Source: JAFECT01 sp036501825
Lineage (GTDB): Bacteria > Pseudomonadota > Alphaproteobacteria > Caulobacterales > Caulobacteraceae
Length of the DNA stretch: 64,000 bases
Direction of reading: 5' to 3'
NCBI GenBank assembly: GCA_036501825.1
Contig: DASXZP010000005.1
Span: forward strand, 107,831 to 171,830
A model generated the notes under the pieces. It worked only from the letters and a program-made list of their open reading frames with translations. It ran no database searches and was not told the origin of the DNA. Every line of letters starts with the position of its first letter. Position 1 is the stretch's first letter. The translations under genes were made by a program, and so were the position numbers. This document shows positions 34,240 through 41,753 of the stretch, piece after piece.

Positions 34240-35454
34240 ATGAGCCAACCCGCTGTCCTGGAGTCCGAAGCCCTGCGCCGGGTGAAGCCGTCCCAAACCC
34301 TGGCGGTCTCCGCCAAGGCGCGCGAGCTGAAACGCCAGGGCAAGGACGTGATCTCGCTGGGCGCCGGCGAGCCGGACTTCGACACGCCCGAGAACGTCAA
34401 GGAAGCGGCCATCGCCGCCATCCGCCGCGGTGAGACCAAGTACACCGACGTCGACGGCATCCCCGAGCTGAAGGCCGCCATTGTCGAAAAATTCCGCCGC
34501 GAGAACGGCCTGCTCTACAAGCCCCAGCAGATCCACGTGGCCCCCGGCGGCAAGCCGGTGATCTTCAACGCCCTGATGGCGACGCTGTCGCCCGGCGACG
34601 AGGTGGTGGTGCCCGCGCCCTACTGGGTGTCCTATCCCGACATGGTTCTGCTGGCCGGCGGCGAGCCGCGCGTGGCGGTGGCGGGGCCCGAGACCGGGTT
34701 CAAGCTGAAGCCCGAGACGCTTGAGGCTGCGATCACGCCGCGCACCAAGTGGTTGATCCTGAACTCACCGTCGAACCCGACCGGCGCGGCCTATACCCGC
34801 GAGGAGCTGCGCGCCCTGGGCGACGTGCTGGCGCGCCATCCGCAGGTGTGGGTGCTGACCGACGACATGTACGAGCACCTGCTCTACGACGGGCTGGAGT
34901 TCGTGACCCTGCTGCAGGCGGTTCCGGAACTGTACGACCGAACCCTGACCATGAACGGCGTGTCCAAGGCCTATGCCATGACCGGCTGGCGCATCGGCTA
35001 TGCGGGCGGCCCCGAGCCGCTGATCAAGGCGATGCTGAAGGTCGAGGGCCAGTCGACGTCGAACCCTTGCTCCATCGCCCAATGGGCGGCGGTCGAGGCG
35101 CTGAACGGGCCGCAGGATTTCATCGCCGAGCGCTGCCAGGTGTTCGAAGGCCGCCGCGATCTGGTGGTCTCGATGCTGAACCAGGCCAAGGGCATTCAGT
35201 GCGCGACGCCGCAAGGCGCCTTCTATGTCTATCCGTCGGTCCAGCAATGCATCGGCAAGCGCACGCCGTCGGGCGTCGTCATCGACAGCGACGAAACCTT
35301 CGCGTCGGAGCTGCTGGGCGACGAGGGCGTGGCGGTGGTGTTCGGCGCGGCCTTCGGCCTGTCGCCGTTCTTCAGGATTTCGTACGCGACGTCGACCGAG
35401 GTGCTGGAAGACGCGTGCGGGCGCATTCAACGATTCTGCGCCAGCCTGACGTAA
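34240..35454 (+). CDS. Aspartate/aromatic-type aminotransferase, PLP fold type I (AatA-like)
   Basis: The protein has 404 residues from ATG 34240. The class I (subgroup I-gamma) pattern is complete: SLGAGEPDFDTP, PYWVSYPDM, NSPSNPTGAAYTREEL, DDMYEHLLYDG and the PLP lysine in GVSKAYAMTGWRIGYAG. It closely follows bacterial aspartate aminotransferase/prephenate aminotransferase. An 11-base tandem duplication (GTTGCTGGGAG, near 34110-34131) lies upstream. A small hypothetical gene follows after 4 bp. Confidence 0.94.
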   Translation: MSQPAVLESEALRRVKPSQTLAVSAKARELKRQGKDVISLGAGEPDFDTPENVKEAAIAAIRRGETKYTDVDGIPELKAAIVEKFRRENGLLYKPQQIHVAPGGKPVIFNALMATLSPGDEVVVPAPYWVSYPDMVLLAGGEPRVAVAGPETGFKLKPETLEAAITPRTKWLILNSPSNPTGAAYTREELRALGDVLARHPQVWVLTDDMYEHLLYDGLEFVTLLQAVPELYDRTLTMNGVSKAYAMTGWRIGYAGGPEPLIKAMLKVEGQSTSNPCSIAQWAAVEALNGPQDFIAERCQVFEGRRDLVVSMLNQAKGIQCATPQGAFYVYPSVQQCIGKRTPSGVVIDSDETFASELLGDEGVAVVFGAAFGLSPFFRISYATSTEVLEDACGRIQRFCASLT

Positions 35455-35458
35455 TCCC

Positions 35459-35842
35459 ATGCCGAGCTTCACCAACAGCATGGGCCTCGACGTCGCGTTC
35501 CGCGCGGACGCCGTGGTCGCGGTTGCGGACCGCGATGCGGAAAGCGGCGCGGAGATTACCTGCGTCTTCGGCCTGGGCGCGAACTATCAGAAGATCAGAG
35601 AACCGGTCGACGGCTTCCTGTCGCGGATCGGACTGAAGGACAAGTTCGCGAAATTCACGCGACCGAACGACACGTCGATCTGGATTAATGCGCCGGCGGT
35701 GACGATGGTCACGACGCCGCAGCCGGGCCTGTTCGGCGCGACGACCAGCGCGGTCATTGTCGCGGGTTCAATGTCCCAGGCGGTGAAAGAGTCGATCGAA
35801 GAAGTCATGGCGTCGGTCACCGCCCACGGCGGCGCGCTTTAG
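35459..35842 (+). CDS. Hypothetical protein
   Basis: The protein has 127 residues with no signal peptide or membrane helix. It is predicted as mixed alpha/beta, with TSIWINAPAVTMVTTPQPG in the middle. The start lies four bases after the aminotransferase stop, implying cotranscription. I do not recognise a family. It is convergent with the polyprenyl synthase gene, with six bases between stops. Confidence 0.65.
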   Translation: MPSFTNSMGLDVAFRADAVVAVADRDAESGAEITCVFGLGANYQKIREPVDGFLSRIGLKDKFAKFTRPNDTSIWINAPAVTMVTTPQPGLFGATTSAVIVAGSMSQAVKESIEEVMASVTAHGGAL

Positions 35843-35847
35843 CGCGT

Positions 35848-36858
35848 TCAGGCGGTACGGCTGACCGCGAAGTCCGCCAGTTGTTCCAGCGCGCTACGCC
35901 ACTCGCTGTCCGCAAGGCCGGCCAGAGCATCCTTCGCTGCGTCCGCATAGTCGCCGGCGAGGTCGAGGGTGGCGCGCCAGGCGCCGGTGCCCAGGATCAG
36001 TTCGCGCGCGCGCTTGAAGTCGGCGTCGGTCTGTTTGCGCCGCACCAGGGTGCGTTCCCAGAACGCGTCCTCGCGGCCCGCGGTGCGCTGGATCGCCAGC
36101 AGCAGCGGCAGGGTCGACTTACCTTCACGGAAGTCGTCGCCGGCGTTCTTGCCCAGCACTTCCGACTGGCCGCCGTAGTCGAGCGCATCGTCGACCAGCT
36201 GGAACGCGAGGCCGAGGTTCAGGCCGTAGCTGCGCAACGCCGCGGCCCGCGGCGCATCGGCGCTGGCGGCGACCGCGCCGGCTTCGGCGGCGGCGGCGAA
36301 CAGTTCGGCGGTCTTGGCCGCGATGATCTCGAGATAGACCGACTGGCTGAGCTTCAGATCGTGGGCGCGGGTGAGCTGCAGCACCTCGCCCTCGGCGATG
36401 ACGCTCGAGGCGCGCGACAGGATCTGCAACGCGCGCAGCGAACCGGTCTCGACCATCAGTTCGAATGAGCGCGAAAACAGAAAATCGCCGACCAGCACGC
36501 TCTGCGCCGAACCCCAGATCAGGTGCGCCGCGGTCTTGCCGCGGCGCATCTCGGAGCCGTCGACCACGTCGTCGTGGAGCAGGGTCGCGGTGTGGATGAA
36601 CTCGACCGCCGCCGCGAGTTTGGCCGCGTTGTCGCCGCCGCCGCCGCAGACGCGCGCGGCCGCGAGCGTGATCAGAGGCCGCAGCCGCTTGCCGCCGGCC
36701 GAAATCAGATGTTCGGCCAGCGCCGGGATCAGCGCCACCTCGCTCTGCATCCGGTCGCGGATCAGCCGGTCCACCTCGGCCATATCGCCGGCCGCCAGCC
36801 GGACCAGGGTCTCGACGTCGCCGGGGCGTCTCACGAGGGCGGCGTTGGCGGCGTCCAA
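35848..36858 (-). CDS. Polyprenyl diphosphate synthase (octaprenyl/decaprenyl type)
   Basis: From the TTG at 36858 the protein has 336 residues. Both aspartate-rich motifs are present: LLHDDVVDGSEMRRG (first DDxxD) and FQLVDDALDYGG (second). GGKRLRPLITLAAARVC and GDFLFSRSFELM are typical of long-chain synthases such as IspB, which makes the ubiquinone side chain. The TTG start has GGAG at good spacing; the frame stays open to a GTG at 36918, which would overlap the divergent methyltransferase's leader. The exact chain length cannot be read from sequence. Confidence 0.92.
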   Translation of the reverse strand: MDAANAALVRRPGDVETLVRLAAGDMAEVDRLIRDRMQSEVALIPALAEHLISAGGKRLRPLITLAAARVCGGGGDNAAKLAAAVEFIHTATLLHDDVVDGSEMRRGKTAAHLIWGSAQSVLVGDFLFSRSFELMVETGSLRALQILSRASSVIAEGEVLQLTRAHDLKLSQSVYLEIIAAKTAELFAAAAEAGAVAASADAPRAAALRSYGLNLGLAFQLVDDALDYGGQSEVLGKNAGDDFREGKSTLPLLLAIQRTAGREDAFWERTLVRRKQTDADFKRARELILGTGAWRATLDLAGDYADAAKDALAGLADSEWRSALEQLADFAVSRTA

Positions 36859-36977
36859 AGGGGGCTCCAAAAAAGCGGTGGCGCGCGGCTGGCGCGCCCC
36901 GGCTCTCGCGGCGCACAATGGTTATCCGGCCCTGGAGGGTCAAGCCGCAGAAGCGCCCAAATCCCTGTTTGGCCAGG

Positions 36978-37754
36978 ATGAACGACAGCCCAGCCACCGA
37001 AATCGCGACCACCGAAGACCGGCTGCTGGACGGCCGGGTCCGGCTGCTGCAGCCCGCGCGCGGCTATCGGGCGGGGATGGACGCGGCGCTTCTGGCGGCG
37101 GCCTGCGACCTCGAACCGGGCGAACGGGCGCTGGAGGCCGGCTGCGGCGCAGGCGCGGTGCTGTTTCAGGCCTTCCGGCGGCGGCCGCAGAGTCTGTTCA
37201 CCGGAATCGAGCGCGACGTGAACGCGCTGGCCCTGGCCGAACGCAACATCGTCCTGAACGCGGCGGAGGGCCGGGTCGTTGTCCGCGCGGGCGACGTCGG
37301 GCGGGGATTCGCCGGTCAGGGCTTCCTCGAACCCGGCGAAAAGCCCTTCGACCTCGCGATCGCCAACCCGCCCTTCTTCGACGACCCGGACAGCCTGCGC
37401 GCGCCGGCGCCGGAAAAGCGGGACGCCTGGATCGCCGACACCGGTCTCGACGCCTGGACCCGGTTTCTGCTGAAAGCGGTGCGCGAAGGCGGGCGGGTGA
37501 TTCTGATCCATCGCGCCGACCGCGCCTTCGACGTGATCGCGCTGCTGGCCGGCCAGGCGGGATCGTTCCAGGTCAGGCCAGTGCACCCCTACGCCGACGA
37601 GCCGGCAAAGCGCGTGCTGATCCATGCGGTGAAAACCGGCAAGGCGCCGCTGCAACTGCTGCCGCCGCTCATCCTGCACGACCGCTCCGGCGCCAAACAC
37701 ACCCCGCAAGCGGAGGCGATTTTGCGCGGGGAGAAGGACTTGGAGTGGCTCTAA
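36978..37754 (+). CDS. TrmN6/YfiC-like N6-adenine methyltransferase
   Basis: The protein has 258 residues from ATG 36978. RLLQPARGYRAGMDAALLAA, the SAM motif ALEAGCGAGAVLFQA and the catalytic NPPFFDD define the tRNA1(Val) A37-N6 methyltransferase group (COG4123). It lies divergent from the polyprenyl synthase with only about 120 bp between starts, and its stop is one base from that of the convergent deoxyribosyltransferase-like gene. Confidence 0.88.
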   Translation: MNDSPATEIATTEDRLLDGRVRLLQPARGYRAGMDAALLAAACDLEPGERALEAGCGAGAVLFQAFRRRPQSLFTGIERDVNALALAERNIVLNAAEGRVVVRAGDVGRGFAGQGFLEPGEKPFDLAIANPPFFDDPDSLRAPAPEKRDAWIADTGLDAWTRFLLKAVREGGRVILIHRADRAFDVIALLAGQAGSFQVRPVHPYADEPAKRVLIHAVKTGKAPLQLLPPLILHDRSGAKHTPQAEAILRGEKDLEWL

Positions 37755-37755
37755 C

Positions 37756-38322
37756 TCACGCCGTCGCGTAGATGCGTGCGGCGTCGAGGACGAGTTCCAG
37801 GCCGGTCAGGTCCGAGTACGGGTCCGGCGTGACGATCACGACGAAGCGGCGGGCCTCGGCCCACAGCATCAGGTTTTCCGGCAGGCCGAAATCTTCGATC
37901 TCGTTGCCGAGGCCGTCGCGCCAGCGGCCTTCCTCGTCGCGCCTGGCGCCCATGATCATGTCGACGCGGCCGCGGTGGTCGGCTTCCTCTTCGTCGGGGA
38001 CGTTGAGATAGGCGAACACCGGCTTGCCGAGCGCGGCGGCGAAGCCGACCTCGAACGCCGTGCCCGGATCGCAGCCCGGTCCGCGCCAGGGCGTCAGGTT
38101 GGCGATCAGGCCGTCGCACTGGCGGATGCGCGCGACGTTGTCGGCGTAGATCTCGCGCGCCATGGCTTCGGACGGCTCGGTCTCGGTCAGCACCCCGTCG
38201 ATGCAGGTCACACCCTTGAACCCCGCCGCCTCGCAGAGCGCGCGCTTGCGCTGGGCATGGGCCAGGGCGTCCGGAAACCACAGGTCCGGCCCGGCGAGAT
38301 AGAGTGAGGCGATACGGCGCAT
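37756..38322 (-). CDS. Nucleoside 2-deoxyribosyltransferase family protein
   Basis: The protein has 188 residues from ATG 38322. SLYLAGPDLWFPDA at the N-terminus, CDGLIANLTPWRG and DPGTAFEVGFAAALGKPVFA carry the conserved Asp and catalytic Glu of PF05014. These enzymes transfer 2-deoxyribose between bases or hydrolyse deoxynucleosides or their monophosphates. The start is chosen at the family's opening strand; the frame runs further upstream. It may act in nucleotide salvage or clean-up. Confidence 0.82.
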   Translation of the reverse strand: MRRIASLYLAGPDLWFPDALAHAQRKRALCEAAGFKGVTCIDGVLTETEPSEAMAREIYADNVARIRQCDGLIANLTPWRGPGCDPGTAFEVGFAAALGKPVFAYLNVPDEEEADHRGRVDMIMGARRDEEGRWRDGLGNEIEDFGLPENLMLWAEARRFVVIVTPDPYSDLTGLELVLDAARIYATA

Positions 38323-38389
38323 CCGGTTATTAGGCGCCTTTTCGGGCGGGTTGGAAGCCGCTAACGGGGAGCGTTCAGAGGTATCGGCG

Positions 38390-39334
38390 ATGATCGGACG
38401 ATTTTGGGTCCTCAGCGTGCTCGCCGCAGGATTGATCATGGCGACGCCCGCAAACTCCAAGTCCTGTCAGGTCGAACTCTATGTTCTGGGGTCGGCCCAG
38501 GACGGGGGCTCGCCCCAGCTCGGCCACGACGACGATCCCGCCTGGCGCGACAAGAAACAGGTCCGCACCGCAAGCTCGCTCGGCCTGATCGACCGGCGCG
38601 CAGGCAAGCGCTGGCTGATCGAAGCGACCCCCGACGTGCGCGACCAGCTTCACCGTTTCGACGTGATGACCAAGACCAACGGGCCGGCGCCCGGCCTCGA
38701 CGGCGTGTTCCTGACCCACGCACACATCGGCCACTACACGGGGCTGATGTTTTTCGGCAACGAAAGCATGGGCGCCAAGGGGCTGCCGGTGTTCGCCATG
38801 CCGCGCATGGCCGACTTTCTGGCCAAGAACGGGCCGTGGTCGCAACTGGTCAGCCTGGGCAACATCGTCTTGAAGCCGCTGCAGGACCGCGTGCCGGTGG
38901 AGATCGGCGAGCAGTTGAGCATCATCCCGCTGCGCGTGCCGCACCGGCAGGAATATTCCGAGGTGGTCGGCTTCCGAATCGAGGGGCCGAACAAGAAGGT
39001 GCTGTTCATTCCCGACATCGATCGCTGGGAAGACTGGGACGCCCAGGGCGTGAAGGTCGAGGACGAGATCGCCAAGGTCGACGTCGCCTATCTCGACGGC
39101 ACCTTCTACGCCGACGGCGAACTGCCCGGCCGCGACATGTCGAAGATCCCGCACCCGATGATCACCAGGTCGATGGCGCGGTTTGCGGCCTTGCCGCAAA
39201 CGGAGCGCGCGAAGATTCGCTTCATCCATCTGAACTGGTCCAACCCGGCGCGGTTCAAGACCTCACCGGCGCGCGAGGAGGTGGTGAAGAACGGCTTCCA
39301 CGTGGCGGAAGAGAACGAGAAGCTCTGTCTCTAA
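38390..39334 (+). CDS. PqqB-like metallo-beta-lactamase-fold protein with signal peptide
   Basis: The protein has 314 residues from ATG 38390. It has an export signal (VLSVLAAGLIMATPANS) followed by VELYVLGSAQDGGSPQLGH, the opening of PqqB. The metal motif reads LTHAHIGHYTGL (His-x-His-x-Gly-His; the usual Asp is Gly), and PDIDRWEDW and LDGTFYADGELPGRDMSKIP match PqqB. PqqB acts in pyrroloquinoline-quinone synthesis, but no pqqA, C, D or E is nearby and this copy is exported, so it is probably a PqqB-derived hydrolase of other function. Confidence 0.8.
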   Translation: MIGRFWVLSVLAAGLIMATPANSKSCQVELYVLGSAQDGGSPQLGHDDDPAWRDKKQVRTASSLGLIDRRAGKRWLIEATPDVRDQLHRFDVMTKTNGPAPGLDGVFLTHAHIGHYTGLMFFGNESMGAKGLPVFAMPRMADFLAKNGPWSQLVSLGNIVLKPLQDRVPVEIGEQLSIIPLRVPHRQEYSEVVGFRIEGPNKKVLFIPDIDRWEDWDAQGVKVEDEIAKVDVAYLDGTFYADGELPGRDMSKIPHPMITRSMARFAALPQTERAKIRFIHLNWSNPARFKTSPAREEVVKNGFHVAEENEKLCL

Positions 39335-39409
39335 GATTTTACCGGCGCGCGGTCGTGCAATCGCCCACGCCTTGTGCATAGCTTGGCCGTTCTCTTTCGG
39401 GGTCCGCCC

Positions 39410-40534
39410 ATGCCGACACGCCGCCTGTTCACCGCCTCCCTCGCCGCCGCGGCCGTGGGCGGTTGCACGACCACCGGGTCGCTGGCCATCGCGACGCCGC
39501 CGTCGAAGAACCGGCCGCCGCTGAAACTCGCCAAGGTGTGGGTGAACGATGATCGCATTACGCGCACGGTGGTGGGCCTGCGCCCCTACCGTCCGGAAGG
39601 CTTCGTGGTGCGCGCGGAGAAGCTCGGCGACAAGGTGCTGGTGCACAACTACGGGCATGGCGGCGGGGGCGTCACGCTGTCGTGGGGCACGTCGGAGCTG
39701 GCGGTGCCGCTCGGCTTCGCGGGACCGGATCGCAAGTACGCGGTGCTGGGCTGCGGCGCGGTGGGGCTCGCGACTGCGCGGCTGCTGCAGGAGCGCGGCG
39801 GCAAGGTCACGATCTATGCCGACAAGCTACCGCCGGACACGACGTCGAACATCGCCGGCGCCCAGTGGTGGCCCTATCTCGTCTACGATCACGACAAGAT
39901 CACCGACGCGTTCAAGGACCAGTTCGTCCAGGCCGCGAACCTGGCCTATCGCCGCTACCAGACCATGCTGTCGCCCTACTACGGCGTCGCGTGGCGGCGA
40001 AATTTTACCGTGCGCGACGAGCCGCTGCCGGACGCGCAGTTGCCCGGCGCCGCGGGGCCGCTGAAAGGGTTGGCGCCGGAGGCGATCAACCATGCGCCGG
40101 GCGAGCATCCGTTCGGCAATCACTGGCTGCAGCAGTTCGACGCCATGCACATCGAGCCGCCGATTTATCTGCACGCGGTGATGATGGATTTCTTCGCCGC
40201 CGGCGGACAGATCGAGGTGCGCAAGTTCGACACGCCCGACCAGGTCGCGGCCCTGCCCGAGCCGGTGGTCTACAACTGCACCGGCCTGGGCGCCGGCAAG
40301 CTGTTCGGAGACGCGGGGATCATGCCGGTGAAGGGCCAGCTCATCGTGCTGCTGCCGCAGCCGGAGGTCGACTACAACCTGATGGGCGGCGACTGTTACA
40401 TGTTCCCCCGCCACGACGGGATCATGCTCGGCGGCACGCACGAGGAAGGCGTCTGGGACACCGGCGTCAACGAAGCCGAGCGCAAGCGCATCTTCGCGGC
40501 CCAGCAGGCCCTGTTCGCGGACATGACCGGCTGA
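39410..40534 (+). CDS. Exported D-amino-acid-oxidase-like flavoprotein, apparently circularly permuted
   Basis: The protein has 374 residues. A twin-arginine signal with lipobox-like end (TRRLFTASLAAAAVGGC) is followed by GLRPYRP at residues 56-62 and HNYGHGGGGVTLSWG at 79-93. In D-amino-acid oxidases these are C-terminal motifs that bind the substrate carboxylate and FAD. The Rossmann motif AVLGCGAVGLATARLL comes only at residues 111-126, and TSNIAGAQWWPY and FGNHWLQQFD follow in normal order. The chain ends at LGGTHEEGVWDTGVN plus a short helix, just where the missing C-terminal motifs would normally follow. The likely activity is oxidation of D-amino acids in the periplasm or outer face. 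Confidence 0.82.
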   Translation: MPTRRLFTASLAAAAVGGCTTTGSLAIATPPSKNRPPLKLAKVWVNDDRITRTVVGLRPYRPEGFVVRAEKLGDKVLVHNYGHGGGGVTLSWGTSELAVPLGFAGPDRKYAVLGCGAVGLATARLLQERGGKVTIYADKLPPDTTSNIAGAQWWPYLVYDHDKITDAFKDQFVQAANLAYRRYQTMLSPYYGVAWRRNFTVRDEPLPDAQLPGAAGPLKGLAPEAINHAPGEHPFGNHWLQQFDAMHIEPPIYLHAVMMDFFAAGGQIEVRKFDTPDQVAALPEPVVYNCTGLGAGKLFGDAGIMPVKGQLIVLLPQPEVDYNLMGGDCYMFPRHDGIMLGGTHEEGVWDTGVNEAERKRIFAAQQALFADMTG

Positions 40535-40591
40535 CCGGCGCCGGATTCGGCGGATTGGATTCTTGCGGGCGAGGCGCTATGTCACCGCCCC

Positions 40592-40888
40592 ATGACCGAC
40601 ACTCTGCCCGACCGCCTCTCCACCAATCCCGGCAGCCCCTATTACGACGAGGCCCTGCTCGCGCGGGGCATCGGCATCCGCTTCAAGGGCCAGGTGAAGA
40701 CCAACGTCGAGGAATACTGCGTCAGCGAAGGCTGGATCCGCGTCCAGGCCGGCAAGGCGATGGATCGCCGCGGCAACCCGCTGACCCTGAAACTGCAGGG
40801 GCCCGTCGAGCCCTTTTTTGAAGCCCCGGCGTCCGAGAGCGAGGCGCCAGAGAGCCAGGCGCCCGAGAGCGACGCCGAAGACGCCTGA
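40592..40888 (+). CDS. DUF3297 family protein
   Basis: The protein has 98 residues. DRLSTNPGSPYYDEALLARG and GIRFKGQVKTNVEEYCVSEG with WIRVQAGKAMDRRGNPLT are the DUF3297 signature. After about residue 75 the chain becomes an acidic Ser/Glu/Pro tail. The function is unknown in the family. It lies 24 bp upstream of a GST gene on the same strand. Confidence 0.92.
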   Translation: MTDTLPDRLSTNPGSPYYDEALLARGIGIRFKGQVKTNVEEYCVSEGWIRVQAGKAMDRRGNPLTLKLQGPVEPFFEAPASESEAPESQAPESDAEDA

Positions 40889-40912
40889 CCCCTCCCCTGA
40901 AAGGTCCGCCCT

Positions 40913-41539
40913 ATGAGCACGCCGTCCCTGACCCTGGTCTATTTCCCCTTCGGCGGCCGCGCGGCGCCGATCCGCGACGCCTTGCGCATCGGCGGCGTGG
41001 CGTTCGAAGACAAGCACGTCGACTTCGAAACCTTCGGCGCCATGAAGGCGTCGGGCGAGCTGCCCTTCGGGGCGGTGCCGATCCTGAAGGTCGATGGCAA
41101 GACCATCAGCCAGAGCACCGCCATCCTGCGCTATGCCGGCAAGCTCGCGGGCCTCTATCCGTCCGACGCCGCGCAGGCGCTGCGCGTGGACGAGGCGATG
41201 GACGGCGTGGACGATATGATGCTGCCGATGGGCGCCTCGATCCGCGAGGAAGACGCCGGCCGCAAGGCCGCGATGCGCCAGGACATGGCGGAAAGCACCA
41301 TCCCCGCCAACTTCGCGCGTTTCGAAAAGCTGATCCGCGACAACGGCTCGACCGGCTTCCTGGTCGGCGACAGCCTGACCATCGCCGATCTGAAGCTGCT
41401 GCACTCGGTCGACAAGCTCACCGACGGGTCGCTGGACGGCATCCCGCCTTCGGTGATCGAGCCGTTCGCGGCGCTGAAGCAATGGCGCGACAACGTCCGC
41501 GCCGTCCGCGAAAAACGCCTGCAGCCGGTGGCCGCCTAG
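40913..41539 (+). CDS. Sigma-class-like glutathione S-transferase
   Basis: The protein has 208 residues. The N-terminal LVYFPFGGRAAPIRDALRIG has the catalytic Tyr of the sigma/alpha/mu/pi superfamily, LPFGAVPILKVDGKTISQST carries the cis-Pro and the QS glutathione-binding pair, and FLVGDSLTIADLKLL is the N-capping box of the C-terminal domain. Likely roles are detoxification or prostaglandin-isomerase-like chemistry. A MITE-like repeat begins 18 bp after its stop. Confidence 0.9.
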   Translation: MSTPSLTLVYFPFGGRAAPIRDALRIGGVAFEDKHVDFETFGAMKASGELPFGAVPILKVDGKTISQSTAILRYAGKLAGLYPSDAAQALRVDEAMDGVDDMMLPMGASIREEDAGRKAAMRQDMAESTIPANFARFEKLIRDNGSTGFLVGDSLTIADLKLLHSVDKLTDGSLDGIPPSVIEPFAALKQWRDNVRAVREKRLQPVAA

Positions 41540-41557
41540 GCGGACAACGTCGATCTA

Positions 41558-41753
41558 AAATCCTCCCCCGCGCGCAGCGCGTAGGGGAGGTGTCGGCCGG
41601 AGGTCGACGGAGGGGCCGGCGCCGACGCGCCGTGGTTGGCGTCTTGCACGTTCAACGTCGCGCTCGGCTTCCGGATAATCATCTTCGTCGCGCCGGCCCC
41701 TCCACCGCTTCGCGGTCCCCCTCCCCTACGGCCTTTCGGCCGGGGGAGGATTT
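41558..41753. repeat. MITE-like nested inverted repeat, about 196 bp
   Basis: The ends are perfect 13-bp inverted repeats (AAATCCTCCCCCG at 41558-41570 and its complement at 41741-41753). Inner arms also pair: CGTAGGGGAGG (41580-41590 with 41720-41730) and a 13-bp arm at 41610-41622 with 41691-41703. Small hairpins sit at both ends. The interior has no convincing ORF. The right end supplies the last codons and stop of the KARI gene. Confidence 0.75.

Noticed and set aside
36859..36918. GTG 36918 as the polyprenyl synthase start
   Set aside because: The added 20 residues are poorly conserved-looking and lack a ribosome site, while TTG 36858 has GGAG at proper spacing. The choice remains uncertain.
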